Origin: Coptis chinensis
Taxonomy: Eukaryota > Streptophyta > Magnoliopsida > Ranunculales > Ranunculaceae
Direction of reading: 5' to 3'
NCBI GenBank assembly: GCA_015680905.1
Contig: CM027378.1
Span: forward strand, 73,685,501-73,749,500
DNA length: 64,000 nt
Under the pieces are notes generated by a model. It ran no database searches, was not told the DNA's origin, and worked only from the letters and a program-made list of their open reading frames with translations. The first letter of the stretch is position 1. Every line of letters starts with the position of its first letter. The translations under genes were made by a program, and so were the position numbers. Positions 1-10,640 of this stretch are shown here, piece after piece.

Positions 1-870
1 TTCAGCTTGGATATCTTGTTGATGTTTGGGCCAACTATCAACATATCATCCACATACAACAAGAACACTATGAAATCCCCATCTGGAAATTTCTGAACAA
101 ATACACAATGATCGAAAGCAGACTTCTTGTATCCTTACTTCTCCATAAATGAATCAAACTTTATGTACCACTGTCTTGGTGCCTGCTTCAACCCATACAA
201 GCTCTTTATCAGCTTGCATACTAGGTGCTCCTTGCCTTTGACCTCAAACCCCTCTGGCTGGTCCATGCCGACATCTTCTTAAAGGTCTCCATGAAGAAAA
301 GTTGTCTTAACATCTAGCTGCTCAACCTCCAGGTTCATACTTGATGTCATACCCAACACCACCCTGATAGAAGTCATCTTAACTATAAGAGAGAAAATCT
401 CATCAAAGTCAATACTTTTCCTTTGACCAAATCCCTTCACAACAAGGCGAGCTTTGTGCCTTGGGTGTGGATTATTCTCCTCATGCTTTACTTTTTAAAT
501 CCACTTATTTTTTAGAACTTTTATTCCTTTCAGTTTCTCAACTAAGTCATAAGTGTGATTCTTATGCAAAGAATCCATCTCATCATGCATGGCCTTCAAC
601 CACTTCTCTTTGTTTGTACCTTCAAGTGCCTCTTGATAGTACATAGGTTATCCACTATCAGATAGTAAAATATACGTATGTAGTAGATACCTGGTTGAAG
701 CTTGTCTCTCTCTGTCTGGCCTCCTTGCCCCATCTGCTTGTGATTTAGGAGGATGCACTTCTGCTTGCTTAGGTGGTGGTTCATGCACTTCATCTGCATC
801 TTCTATATCAATATGTTCTATCTCATTATGAGCAATATGATCATCATCATAAGCTTCAAACCCATGGTTT
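1..870 (-). pseudogene. copia reverse transcriptase (RVT_2), partial and decayed
   Basis: Minus-strand translation gives the copia RT domain with [41 protein letters not shown] and the catalytic YVDDM near positions 35-60. The RT would copy element RNA into cDNA. At least two in-frame stops are visible: one after FLHGDL near 280 and one after DSFMEK near 150. The C-terminal part of RT and the RNase H are beyond the window edge. The stretch at about 790-880 between this and the integrase frame is the variable linker. Confidence 0.88.
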
Positions 871-887
871 TCTGCATTCTCAATGCC

Positions 888-2426
888 TTATGCATGTTCC
901 ACAGTAGGAATTTCTAGTTCTAAATCAACAAGATCATTTGTGAAAGCTTCCAGCTTCTCACCATTCTCAAAGTTTGCTATAGTTTGGTTTTCCAAGAACA
1001 TAACATCTCGACTTTGGATTACCTTCTTGTTGATCGGATCATAAAGTTTGTAGCCAAACTTCTCATCCTCATAACCCAGAAAAAAACACTGCTTGGCTTT
1101 GTCATCAAGCTTGGATATCTCACTCTTGGGAATATGAACAAATGCCCAACACTCAAATACCCTCAAGTATCCATAATTAACATCTCTGTCTGACCATACT
1201 CTCTCTGGATAATCACTATTTAGAGGCTTCGAAGGCGATATGTTGATCACATGTACGGCTATGCCAATTGCTTCTACCCAGTAACTCTTTGATAACTTAG
1301 AGTGAGACAACATGCATCTCATCCTCTCTACAATAGTACGGTTCATCCTCTCGGCAATACCATTGTGCTGCGGTGTCTTGGGAATAATTTGCTCATGACG
1401 AATCCCATGACTCTTCCAATACTCTTCAAACAACCCAATGTACTTTCCCCTATTATCTGACCGAATACACTTCAAAGGTTTCCCTGTCTCTCTTTCCACC
1501 ATGCTATGGAAAGTCTTGAACATGTCAAGTACTTCATCCTTAGTCTTTAAACTATTTGCCCATATCTTTCTTGATGCATCATCAATGAAAGTCAAGAAGT
1601 ACAAAGCTCCCCCGTGGGACTTCACTTTCATAGGACCACATAAATCTGTGTGTACTAGCTCAAGGACATTCTCCTTTTTGTGAGAAGGGAATCTTTGGAA
1701 AGACACCCTATGTTGCTTTCCAACCAAACAATAAGTACACCTATTTAAATGCGTACCTTTTATGTTTGGCAAAGCCTTTTGCTTGACAAAAACTTCCATG
1801 CCTTTTTCTCCCATATGACACAGTCTCTTGTGCCATAGTTTGGAGGAAGCTTCTTCTTGTGACGCATTCAACTCTGCTTTACACAAACTAGCCTGTGTCT
1901 TGTAAAGCGAGCAAGTTTTCTTCCCTTTGGCTACTACAATGGAACCTTTGCTCAGTTTCCATACCCCGTTACCAAACAAGTTTTGAAAGCCATCATCATC
2001 TAACTTCCTAGTGAAAATTAGGCTTAGCCAAATGTCAGTGACATGTTTTACATCCTTGAGTGTCAAGGTGTAGTCGACATTAGTTTCTGCATGAACATCC
2101 CCAATGCCTATAATCTTTGAGACGCCACTATTACCCATCTTCTCTTCACCAAATTCACCACACCTGTAGGTAGTGAAGAAACTCCTACGTGGTGTGACGT
2201 GATAGGATGCTCCTGTATCTATCACCCACTCTGTATCCTGACATAATGTACTAACACAGCACTCACCACAATCTAACATAATTCCCACTAGACCATCGTC
2301 TACTAGTGCGGTAGTATCTCGGCTTATGCTTCCGTTTCTCTTTACCATGTCTTCATGTACACAGTTATTCTTCTCATCCCTCTTCAGTGTTTTACACTCA
2401 TACCTGAAGTGGCACAATAGTAACAT
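888..2426 (-). CDS. copia gag-pre-integrase and integrase
   Basis: Open minus-strand frame of 512 codons. In order it shows an aspartic protease-like segment with WVIDTGASYH (about residues 67-76) and the GAG-pre-integrase zinc region with LWHKRLCHMGEKG and CTYCLVGKQHR. The rve integrase core follows, with HTDLCGP, FIDDASR, CIRSDNRGKY and QHNGIAERMNRTI supplying the D, D and E residues. It ends with the copia C-terminal wording VFECWAFVHIPK. Protease and integrase would mature the polyprotein and insert cDNA. The first residues (CHFRYECKTLKRD) are the second half of the gag zinc knuckle, so this start is not a real gene start: the frame was severed from gag by an indel. It is unusually well preserved compared with the flanking gag and RT. 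Confidence 0.9.
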   Translation of the reverse strand: MLLLCHFRYECKTLKRDEKNNCVHEDMVKRNGSISRDTTALVDDGLVGIMLDCGECCVSTLCQDTEWVIDTGASYHVTPRRSFFTTYRCGEFGEEKMGNSGVSKIIGIGDVHAETNVDYTLTLKDVKHVTDIWLSLIFTRKLDDDGFQNLFGNGVWKLSKGSIVVAKGKKTCSLYKTQASLCKAELNASQEEASSKLWHKRLCHMGEKGMEVFVKQKALPNIKGTHLNRCTYCLVGKQHRVSFQRFPSHKKENVLELVHTDLCGPMKVKSHGGALYFLTFIDDASRKIWANSLKTKDEVLDMFKTFHSMVERETGKPLKCIRSDNRGKYIGLFEEYWKSHGIRHEQIIPKTPQHNGIAERMNRTIVERMRCMLSHSKLSKSYWVEAIGIAVHVINISPSKPLNSDYPERVWSDRDVNYGYLRVFECWAFVHIPKSEISKLDDKAKQCFFLGYEDEKFGYKLYDPINKKVIQSRDVMFLENQTIANFENGEKLEAFTNDLVDLELEIPTVEHA

Positions 2427-2431
2427 TGTCT

Positions 2432-3133
2432 CTATGCCTTAGGAGTTCTAGCTTCACCCCTAGATTTGCTTATGTCATTACCTCTAGAATGAGATGGTTT
2501 CTTGCTCTTACCTCTCCCCTGTTTCTTTGTGACAAGAATCTCTGAGTGAGAGGAGCTGCTTTGTGAACCCCTTCTTGTCTCCTCATTCAACAACGCCCTG
2601 GTAGCCATCTCCATGGAAATGATTCCATCCTTAGCGGCTCCGCCAAGAGAAACTGCTAAAGTCTCCCAACTGTCGGGTAAAGAGTTTAATAGCAATAAAG
2701 CCTCAACTTCATCACCCATATCAATCTTCATCAAATGCAACTGATTGATGGTATTTTGTACTTCATTAAGATGCTCAGACATTGAGTAACCTTATTTGTA
2801 TCTCATGTTAGCAAACTTCTTAATGAGTAGTACCTTGTTTCCGGCCAACTTCCTTTCATAGAGGTCTTCAAGTTTCTTCCACAAGCCAAAAGTGGTAGTC
2901 TCTTGGAATACATGGTGGAAGACACTATCATCAATCCACTGTCGAATGTATCTAATTACTTTTCTGTCAACCTTGCTCCACTCAGCCGCAACTATTGCAT
3001 CTGGTTTTACTCCTCCATTCTCAATGGGTTGTGCCAAGTCCTTGCAATAGAGCAAGTCTTCCATCTTGGCTTTCCAAATAGTATAGTTACCTCTATTTAG
3101 ACTAGTCATGCGAGTGTTTATAAAATGGTCCAT
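2432..3133 (-). pseudogene. copia gag (UBN2/DUF4219-type), frameshifted
   Basis: Two minus-strand frames, 3133-2792 and 2782-2432, join into one gag. The first has the N-terminal wording NYTIWKAKMEDLL; the second has LLLNSLPDSWETL and ends in a basic Lys/Ser/Arg-rich tail. Gag forms the virus-like particle. A break near 2785-2795 shifts the frame, and a second indel separates gag from the zinc knuckle near 2425. The start at 3133 lies about 100 nt inside the PBS, as expected for a copia leader. Confidence 0.88.
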
Positions 3134-3230
3134 CTTAACAACCTATTTCAACTCAAACCTCATCTCAGGAATTTTATCAAACACCTTCTGGGTAAGATTT
3201 GGATAACTAACTTCTATGATTAATCTAACC

Positions 3231-3244
3231 TGGCTCTGACACCA
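3231..3244 (-). other. E1 primer binding site (tRNA-iMet type)
   Basis: The minus strand reads TGGTGTCAGAGCCA two bases after the LTR end, close to the TGGTATCAGAGC primer site complementary to initiator methionine tRNA in plant copia elements. It fixes the LTR boundary and the element's orientation. Confidence 0.85.
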
Positions 3245-3246
3245 CT

Positions 3247-3914
3247 TGTTAGGGAAAACGATACCAATCAATCCTCACTATGATAGCTTGCACTTGGACA
3301 ATCTACTACACCAAACAAAAATCTAATCTTTCACTACAACCAACAACCACAACCTAAACTATGGATATAACTATCACAAACAAGCAATAGAAATATAAAG
3401 CAAGTAAAATATACCACAACACAAAGATGTATCGTGGTTCGGCCAATGATGCCTAATTCCACAAGAACTAATCCTTTTATAAGTATGGGAAAAAAGATTA
3501 CAATCACTCCTCTCTCCTTACAAGCTTTTCTCTTTGCAATGGTTTTCTCTCAATTTTGATTGCTCTCAAAATTGGGTTTCTATTCAAGACTTAGTTTTCC
3601 AAAACCTAACTTCTGTTTTTCTAGTAATCTAAAATTTCGACGCGTTTGCGAAATTTCGCATTTACTATAAAAAAAATCAGAACCTAAGATGTTAAGGCAT
3701 GAGTGCGGGCGCGCCCTCTTATTTTTCCATCCCAAAACTCCAGTAGACATGTTTCGTGAGAGACTAAAAAAAAACTATCTTCTTTTTCACGGCAAGGGTG
3801 CGGGCGCGCCTTGGTCAAGACCAATTTGAGCGCGTGCGCGCTCAGACTTCTTCACACGAACAATACCTATTTTTCTCATTCTTTCTCATCCTCATGTGAG
3901 GGATAACACCAACA
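3247..3914 (-). repeat. E1 5' LTR (668 bp)
   Basis: On the minus strand the LTR starts TGTTGGTGTTATCCCTCACA and ends CCCTAACA next to the PBS, giving TG...CA ends. A TATA-like TTATAAAAGG lies at 3475-3484 on the minus strand. The U3 half holds a GC-rich block (about 3700-3845) with repeated GCGGGCGCGCC motifs in otherwise AT-rich DNA. Confidence 0.88.
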
Positions 3915-3975
3915 CTGTGAACATTACTATTCCTACTAATCATCATCTCCATAGCTACCATTCTACCAAGTTAAA

Positions 3976-4487
3976 TGGAAAAACCCACCTCCTAGTACCT
4001 ATAAACTTAATATTGTTGCAACTTATAACAAGTATACTAATTGTATTGGTATAGGCTATGTTATAAGAAATCACAATGGTTTATTTGTAGCAGTAGGAAC
4101 TGACACAGGAAGGGGAGGAAACACAAAAGAGGGAGACTGTCTTGCAGCTCTCAGAGGCATCAGATGGAGTAGGTACTTCAACTCTGCAATTGAAGTAGAG
4201 GTGAATGCTAGGGAAACAAACAATTTTTTGGGAAGACATACATCAAACCTATCATGGGCATCACAAAGTATACTGGAAGATGCTAAGCTCGAAATGTCAG
4301 AGTTTGATTCTATTCGTATTAAGTGGCTCGTAGGTCTGCAAACAATGTAGCTCATATTTTGGCCTCTCGAGCGCAAAAACTCCCTCCACCTTCAGAGTGG
4401 CAGACAATGCCACCATGTTGGTTAATGGACGTTTTGGAGGTTGAGCGAACTTATGTAAATACTAGCAAGTTCATGATATATAAATAA
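3976..4487 (+). pseudogene. LINE-type RNase H domain, 3' tail of a non-LTR element
   Basis: Plus-strand translation starts WKNPPPSTYKLN, the usual lead-in of the RVT_3/RNase H domain of plant LINEs. It continues GIGYVIRNHNG, then EGDCLAALRGIRW, and after a one-base loss near 4327 the C-terminal motif SANNVAHILASRAQ. The usual Asp after LN is missing (LNIVAT), so a catalytic residue is lost. The frame ends at about 4487, followed by a 13-base A tail at 4501-4513. This is a 5'-truncated LINE insertion, not a host RNase H gene. Confidence 0.8.
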
Positions 4488-4513
4488 ACATGGTTGATTA
4501 CCAAAAAAAAAAA

Positions 4514-5257
4514 AACTAAATGACAGATAGCTAAGAAAGCAAATACCTGTTAGGATCTTGGATAAGTGAAAGCAAATACTCTGTGTTAGGATCTTAATTG
4601 GTCAAGTAAGAGTAAATACTCTTGTGTAAGGATCTTGGTAAAGACGTTAAGTAATTAGTTTACCATTCCTTCACTGTTTGAGCCTCGAAGAGTTAACATT
4701 TGGTATCAACGGAACTCTATGTTGAAGGCTATATGGCGACATAAAGCCATAGAGGCTAGTTAAAATGCTTTTGGTAACCCTATGGCCAACATTTATGAGA
4801 CAACCTTGTCTGGTCAAAGCCACAATTCCCGAATTCCACTCGATACGCAGGCAGCTTTATCTGTGGAATGTAGCCATTCTTAAATCACTTATAAGTTCAT
4901 CTTTGATCAGTTTACCTTCACATCATGCACTGTTTATGGGAATAGCATATTGGATGTTGTTCTCAAACCACGAGACTGTGAATAACAAGCTACACTCTTG
5001 AATCTAATCACAAAAAAACTGAAATTGCTGGTAAGTTTTCATTGCAGAACACAGAAACAAACGTTCACATATATTTGGACTGGTTCGGCAACAAAGCCAT
5101 ATCTTTCCTTTGTAAAGAAAACTGCTCGCGTAACAACATCGATTGGGTCGACTGGATTTTTAAGTTTCCTAAATTATTCTCATTGCTAATTTCTATTTAC
5201 TACTTTCTATGCTGGGTCTAAGATGTAAATTCTGGTATTTAAAAAGGGTATAAATAT
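4514..5257. other. No recognisable gene
   Basis: AT-rich sequence. At 4545-4655 there are three diverged copies of a unit containing GTTAGGATCTT and AAATACTCT. Short open frames at 4765-5189 carry no motif I recognise and change frame repeatedly. Possibly an old TE remnant. Confidence 0.4.
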
Positions 5258-5266
5258 GGTAGTTTA

Positions 5267-5346
5267 ATTGGGCACTCATCAAATTGGATTGGGCAACCCC
5301 AAATTTTTTTTTACAAATTTGCCATCAAAGCCCATGCCCAACAACC
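5267..5346 (+). repeat. TE1 left terminal inverted repeat
   Basis: AAATTGGATTGGGCA (5281-5295) is the exact reverse complement of 12309-12323. AGCCCATGCCCAACAACC (5329-5346) matches the reverse complement of 12285-12302 at 16 of 18 positions. The ATTGGG start at 5267 pairs with CCCAAT ending at 12337. The left copy carries about 27 extra T-rich bases between the matching blocks. Confidence 0.65.
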
Positions 5347-5374
5347 AATATAACTGGTCTCGCCATAACGAAAC

Positions 5375-5815
5375 TATCGGGTCGTTTGAGTATACACTCA
5401 AACGGTCTCACCATGTCGTTTGAGTGTACAAATGATACCACTATGTCGATACCATCATGTCATTCTAGTATATAACCACGCGGTATGAGCATGTCGTTTA
5501 AGAATTGGCTCCTAGAATCTCCATGGAACAGTCTGCTCGTGCCGTTTGAGTGTACACTCAAACGGTACCACCACATCGTTTGAGTGTACACTTAAACAAC
5601 TTAACCATATCGTTCTAGTGTACATCCACGCGGTCTGAGCTTGTCGTTTGAGAATTGGCTCCTGGAATCTCCATGGAACGGTCTGAGTGTGCCGTTTGAG
5701 TGTACACTCAAACACTCAAACGGCTTGAACATATCGTTTGGTATCACATGCAAGCGGTATGGCTGAGTCGTTTGGGGCTTCTATGGGGCAACCTATGTGA
5801 GTCGTTTGGACTAAA
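5375..5815. repeat. Palindromic GTCGTTTG array 1
   Basis: Over a dozen copies of (G/C)CGTTTGAG or its complement at irregular 20-60-bp spacing. A perfect 24-nt palindrome (CCGTTTGAGTGT plus its reverse complement) lies at 5542-5565, and similar ones occur near 5383-5405 and 5690-5722. A longer unit containing GAATTGGCTCC and ATCTCCATGGAAC occurs twice (about 5502-5531 and 5651-5680). Short open frames here are by-products of the repeat. Confidence 0.8.
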
Positions 5816-6179
5816 ATAATTGAGAAGTTCTAAACCAAGGAAATTCTTGATTAACCAGTGATTAGCTCGATTAACCAATAAAAATTGATTATATAAACAC
5901 CAATTACACTTTTCTTATACATAAACACCGAACACTTTTCTTATAATACAAAATCATTAATCGATCATAATTGTACAATAATTTATTTAAACAATGATCT
6001 GCAAAATTGAATTAGTAATGATCAATTATCAACACATCCCAATTGAATTAGCAAAATTGAAATCCGATTTAAAAAATTGGATTAGGAACAACACAATTAG
6101 TTGCACCAACACAATTACATGCACTCTGCACTCTTTATCTGTTATGACATAGTATCTATATAACCAAGTTAAAATATGT

Positions 6180-6790
6180 AATCAAACATGCCAAAATCTA
6201 AAATGATAATTTGTTTTATATCTAAACTTGTTATTTTTAATTTTTTTTCAATTGTGAATCATAAACTAGTTTGGGGTTTGGGGTTTAAGGTTCAGGGTTT
6301 ACGAATTTTGTACCAATATATTTCACTTAATTATTCAAAATAATAATTTGTTTTATATCTAATAAACTTGTTATTTTTTTATTTTCTTTTTCAAATTGTG
6401 AATCATAAACTAGTATGGGGTTGGGGTTTGGGGTCTACAAATTTCATACCAACATATGTCACTTAATTATTCGAAATAATAATTTGTTTTATTCTAAACT
6501 TGTTATTTTTCTTTTTCTTTTTCAAATTGTGAATCATAAACTAGTTTAGGGTTTGGGGTTTGAGGTTTAGGGTTTACAAATTTCGTACAGACATAAAAAA
6601 AATTTAATTTCAAACATATTTCACTCAATTATCCAAATCTAAAATAATAATTTGTTTTATATCTAAACTTGTTATTTTCCATTTTTTTTTCAATTGTAAA
6701 TAATAAACTAGTTTGGGGTTTAGGGTTTACAAACATATTTCACTCAATTATTCGAAATATATCAAAATTTCAAATATCTATACATAGAAT
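6180..6790 (+). repeat. Tandem repeat (about 136-167 bp) with telomere-like motifs
   Basis: Four diverged copies begin at about 6205, 6341, 6477 and 6644 with AATAATTTGTTTTAT. Each contains GTGAATCATAAACTAGT followed by runs such as GGTTTAGGGTTTAC, degenerate versions of the plant telomere unit TTTAGGG. It sits inside TE1 between array 1 and the small plus-strand exon. Confidence 0.8.
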
Positions 6791-6899
6791 ACTCAAGTTT
6801 CTCATTTACTCCTTACTTCTTTTTTCATCAAAATCCTTACTCTTTACATAGAATACTCAAGTTTCTTTACATATAATACCCAATCAAAATCCTAAATAA

Positions 6900-7148
6900 A
6901 TGGAACACGAAGATAAAGAAGAAGCATTTGAGGTAATGCTTGAGGTGCAACAACAAATTAGAGAAGGAGAAAATAGATGAAATGTTGAAAGTGAAGAACA
7001 ACTAGTAGAAAGTGAAGAAGTGACAAAAAATGTTAAAGGTGAAAGTGAAGAAGTTGAAGAAATAGAAGAAATAGAAGATACAACTAGTCGAGCAAATGAG
7101 ATGCCGAGGAATCGTCGACAACAAAGACAACCAAACCTAAATAATGAG
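6900..7148 (+). pseudogene. Acidic first-exon remnant, possibly of TE1 transposase
   Basis: An ATG at 6900 opens about 83 codons rich in Glu (MEHEDKEEAFEVMLEVQQQ, then SEEVEEIEEIEDTT) ending RRQQRQPNLNNE before a plausible donor (GAG|GTAACA). One in-frame TGA is present near 6978. A second short stretch near 7570-7665 after an acceptor-like TATATGTAG reads SANSNDVDCQSILSDTT and IFTTEEV with stops. I do not recognise the domain. Its position and orientation facing the PMD gene suggest the start of a deleted transposase. Confidence 0.35.
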
Positions 7149-7162
7149 GTAACACTTGATTA

Positions 7163-7290
7163 GAATGAATACAAAATACTTGATTGATTTAATGAATGAA
7201 TGAATCTACAAGAGAGCATTGATTAGAATGAATGCAAAACACTTGATTGATTGAATGAATGAATGAATGCAAAACACTTGAATGAATGAA
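7163..7290 (+). repeat. AATG-rich microsatellite
   Basis: Interrupted (GAAT)n and (TTGA)n runs within two copies of a unit containing GCAAAACACTTGA. The complementary ATTC-rich tract lies at 7995-8160, so the two sit as an inverted pair around arrays 2 and 3. Confidence 0.7.
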
Positions 7291-7314
7291 TCAACAACAT
7301 TTAGAACCCGAGCC

Positions 7315-7480
7315 AAAACTATACCTCTGGGTCATTTAGGAGCTCTATAGAACTACATGACTGGGTTGTTCGGTCCCTTTATGGAACTATATAACTGGGT
7401 CGTTTGGACCCTCAATGGAACTACATGACTGGATCGTTTAGGAACCCTATTGGCCGATGTGGTTGTGTCGTTTGGACTAA
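7315..7480 (+). repeat. GTCGTTTG array 2
   Basis: Five units of about 38-40 bp, each ending GGGTCGTTT or a variant and containing (T/G)GGAACTA(C/T)ATGACTGG. The last unit reads GTGTCGTTTGGAC and is followed by GAGAAGTTC, as at the end of array 1 (near 5825). Confidence 0.75.
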
Positions 7481-7699
7481 ATTCAGTGAGAAGTTCATTT
7501 TTTTTTGGTGACTTTGAAATCCTTAATTACATAAATTGTTTTAGACTCTTGTTTTATTCTATATGTAGGATCCTTTGCCGCTATCTGAGAACTGATCCTC
7601 TGCAAACTCAAATGATGTGGATTGTCAATCGATTTTAAGTGATACAACATAAATTTTTACTACGGAAGAGGTATGACGACATGATCAAGTGTTTTATCT

Positions 7700-7965
7700 T
7701 TGAACCAAACGATCTGGGCCGGTCGTTTGACCTTTGAACCAAACAGTCTGAGCTGGTCGTTTGAGAAAAGTTCTCTATTTTTTCATGAAACAATCTGAGT
7801 TGGTCGTTTGACCTTTGAGCCAAACTGTCTGAGCTGATCGTTTGAGAAAAGTTGTCTGTTTTTTCATGAAACGATCTGAGTTGGTCGTTTGGGAATACAA
7901 TGGAACGATGTGGCTGGGTCGTTTGAGAATTAAAGGGGATGACATGGCTAGGTCGTTTGGACAAA
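7700..7965 (+). repeat. GTCGTTTG array 3
   Basis: Seven units of about 38 bp of the form AAACGATCTGAG(C/T)TGGTCGTTTGA. Each carries inverted AAACGA/TCGTTT arms around a short centre. Alternate units share GAAAAGTT(C/G)TCT(A/G)TTTTTTCATG, so the array has a two-unit period in part. Confidence 0.78.
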
Positions 7966-7994
7966 AATAATTTAGAATTTTATTTTGTTTTTAC

Positions 7995-8160
7995 AACTCT
8001 TTCATATCCATACAACCACACAAACATCCATTCATTCCAAAATTAATTCATTCAAATAACAACAAATTCCACTTAACATCCATTCATTCCAAAATCAAAA
8101 TTCATTCATTCCAATCAAATTCATTCATTCTAATCAAAATTCATTCATTTAATCCATCCA
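7995..8160. repeat. ATTC-rich microsatellite
   Basis: Interrupted (CATT)n and (ATTC)n runs with CCAAAATCAAATTCATTC-like units. It lies just downstream of the PMD gene's stop and is the complement in type of the tract at 7163-7290. Confidence 0.7.
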
Positions 8161-8220
8161 TTTCTTCCAAAGTTACAAATTACAAAGTTAACAAAGTTAC
8201 AAACCCTAAACTGAAACAAA

Positions 8221-10640
8221 TCATGAATTATAACGCCTACCACTGTACTTGCACCTAGTCAAGTTGTACGCCTGTTCAAAGGAGGACCTTGCTTCCTCTG
8301 GAATATTATTCCTAGCCAACTGCAGACCTCTCTTTAGCATGCAACTAGTTTCATCGATGACGTCGTTCTGTCGAAAAAAGGGAAATCAAGATAAGTTACC
8401 AATCGAATGCAAAAGATCACAATTAGAGAAACCCAATTAAAAATCATAATACTCACAATCGGTGTACAGTTGGGAAGTGTCTTTAGGGAGAAATGAATAG
8501 GAGCACCCTCAGGATTTTCCAATCAAATATTAGAATTTCTCGCATACCAAATCATGTAATTTGGATGACACTCCCATGGCTAAGATGAGATAGGTCATCG
8601 ATTGCAGGGTTGGATCACATGATTCTGCCATGACTCCCAATAAGTTGGCCCAATATTAGTCCATCTCACTTCATATTCGTGTCCTGCTACAGTTCTTGTC
8701 CTTCAATTTGGTGTTGGAAGATTTATGGGTATAAGTTGCACGTGATCCAACTGACGCACAACCCTTGCGACAGCGTAAAGTTCGACAATGTTGAAAAAAC
8801 ATATCAATCCCTCAAAAAATATAATGTCATCGATCGGGCTTGTAACTCTGACATTATTGTAGGGATGCCAATCAACCTGAAACAAAATCAAAAATCAAAT
8901 GTGTCATTAACAACTCCAATGATCAATTACTATATATATATAAACAAACTTAAATACTTACATTGAAACAATTCATATCATCAAGTATCGCTCGATAATA
9001 CTGTAATGCATGCGTTGTATCATCATAGTGCAGAGCGACTACTGTGTGTCTATGAGCACGCGCCTGAGACAAGCTATAGTCCATGTTTGGGATTGGTCTG
9101 AATACCGAAAAGTACTCATAGATCCACGCCTAGATATATATATACAAAAATAGTTAACATATTGATAGAGTAATAAAATTAACATTAAAAATAATCTTTA
9201 CAATACTAAAGTTTTACCTGTAGAAGAGTTATATAGCCTGTAACCCCGTTCACCTTCGCACATGTGGCAGCCCCAAGACCTCTATACAAAAACCCCAAAA
9301 TTGCTGCACCCCATGCATACTCTCCTATCTCACTGAATTTCAACAACGGCCTCAGATAACATAGAGGCACTCCAGTCCTAGACTTGTCAGTAAAAATGGC
9401 ACATCTTAAGAAAAATAGGATAAAAGCTCTGATAGCCCGTTGGACTTCCTGCAAACTTAAGGCCTTCTCCACCACCTTCCCAGTAACGTAACATATGGGC
9501 TTATCATGAACCTTGTTAGCAAAATGCTTTCGGAGGAATTCTAGCCTTACTTTTGAAGTAAACTTGCTAGCTTCCTTCTCCGCCTTAATCAAAGAAATGG
9601 GGAGACCCAGAGCACGGTGTAGGAGATTTACCGATTGTTGTAAGTTCAACTCACTGTCTCCTTGCACAGCTCTTCCTCTAACTGTGACTCCACAGATTTG
9701 CACAACATCATCCAAAGTCACAGTCATCTCCCCAAATGCCATATGGAAGGTGTTGGTCTCCAGATGTCACCTCTCCACAAACGCAGAGACCAATGGTGGA
9801 TCTATATGCTCATGATAACTTAACACGAGATCATACAACCCAGTCCTTCTCAGCTCATGGGCAAATCTCAGAGACTTTCTAAATTCATTCATGAAATCCT
9901 ATTGGCAGAACTTCGCTAAGTGCGAAACACACTTCAATGCTCCGCGATCCTCCTAAAACAACCAAGCACGCATTAGATTCAATGAGCAGAAATAAAAGAT
10001 TTTGTAAAAGAAAATCAAAGTACTAAAGAAAATCAAAATATTACCCTCTTCTCCCAAACATCACGAACGACATGCACCGCATAGTCATACAACAACTCTG
10101 ACTCATACGGGCCACCCCCATACTCACCTATTTTGAACTCCAAATCATTATTGGATTTTCTCACAAAATCCAATACTAGAGGTGCTTCTTCCACTGGTGA
10201 TGGTACGACTTCTACCACATTTTCTTCCACATCATCATCCTACTCCTCCTCATCCCCATTGTCATCCTCTTCATCACCTTCCTCTTCCCCGTCCTCACCC
10301 TCCTCATCACTCTCCTCTTCCCCCTCCTCATCACTCTCCTCTTCCCCCTCCTCACCCTCCTCACTATACTTTTCCAACGATCCATATTTATATCTAAACC
10401 TACATTGTTATCGCTATTTATACTATCTACACTATCTTCACTCGATAAATGAACTTCAGGAACCTCAGGAATCTCTTTTTCTTTGTGGTCCCCTCTACGC
10501 ACTGATGCCGTGGTGCCCTCTCCCCTTTTTCTCTTTCTTTCAGCCGTGTCACCACTAGAGGAACCGCCGCCAAATAACTTATTCACACCCTTGAATGTAG
10601 TTTTGGCTACATTTTTCACATTCTTTAATCGAGGACCCAT
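8221..10640 (-). pseudogene. Plant mobile domain (PMD / MAIN-like) gene, decayed, five exons
   Basis: Minus-strand exons inferred from splice sites: 10640-10045, 9952-9218, 9129-8962, 8876-8457 and 8367-8221 (stop). Exon 1 opens MGPRLKNVKNVAKTTFKGV, then a Ser/basic segment and a long Glu/Asp run. Exon 2 is the PMD core: ERxHLETNTFHM, FGEMTVTLDDVVQICGV, VNLLHRALGLP and GAAILGFLYRGLGAAT. Exon 3 reads AWIYEYFSVFRPIPN, exon 4 VDWHPYNNVRV, exon 5 ends CKYSGRRYNS. Donors are GTAA/GTGAGT types and acceptors TTTCAG/CTAG types. It is broken: a frameshift near 10390, TAG near 10238, TAG and TGA (a Trp codon in the family) early in exon 2, and four stops in exon 4. PMD proteins are plant-specific; host MAIN proteins act in genome stability and silencing, while many copies are carried by transposons. 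Here it sits inside TE1. Confidence 0.82.

Larger units (their letters stand above)
1..3914 (-). mobile_element. E1: Ty1/copia retrotransposon (Tork-like), 5' part
   Basis: Read on the minus strand the order is LTR (3914-3247), PBS, gag, integrase, then reverse transcriptase running off the left edge, which is the copia order (INT before RT). The 3' LTR and RNase H lie outside the window, so target duplications cannot be tested; the five bases outside the LTR are CTGTG. Gag and RT are broken by stops and frameshifts, so the copy cannot be autonomous. The Tork assignment rests on RT and integrase wording and is an inference. Confidence 0.93.

Noticed and set aside
4071..4376. 101-codon minus-strand open frame
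   Set aside because: The plus strand here encodes the LINE RNase H motifs; the minus frame is its shadow.
6280..6750. Chromosome end or telomere
   Set aside because: The TTTAGGG words are degenerate and embedded in longer repeat units surrounded by transposon sequence on both sides.
10133..10558. Plus-strand Ser/Pro-rich open frames of 141 and 71 codons
   Set aside because: They are the opposite strand of the Glu/Asp-coding repeat in PMD exon 1; the composition follows from the GAG/GAA codons.
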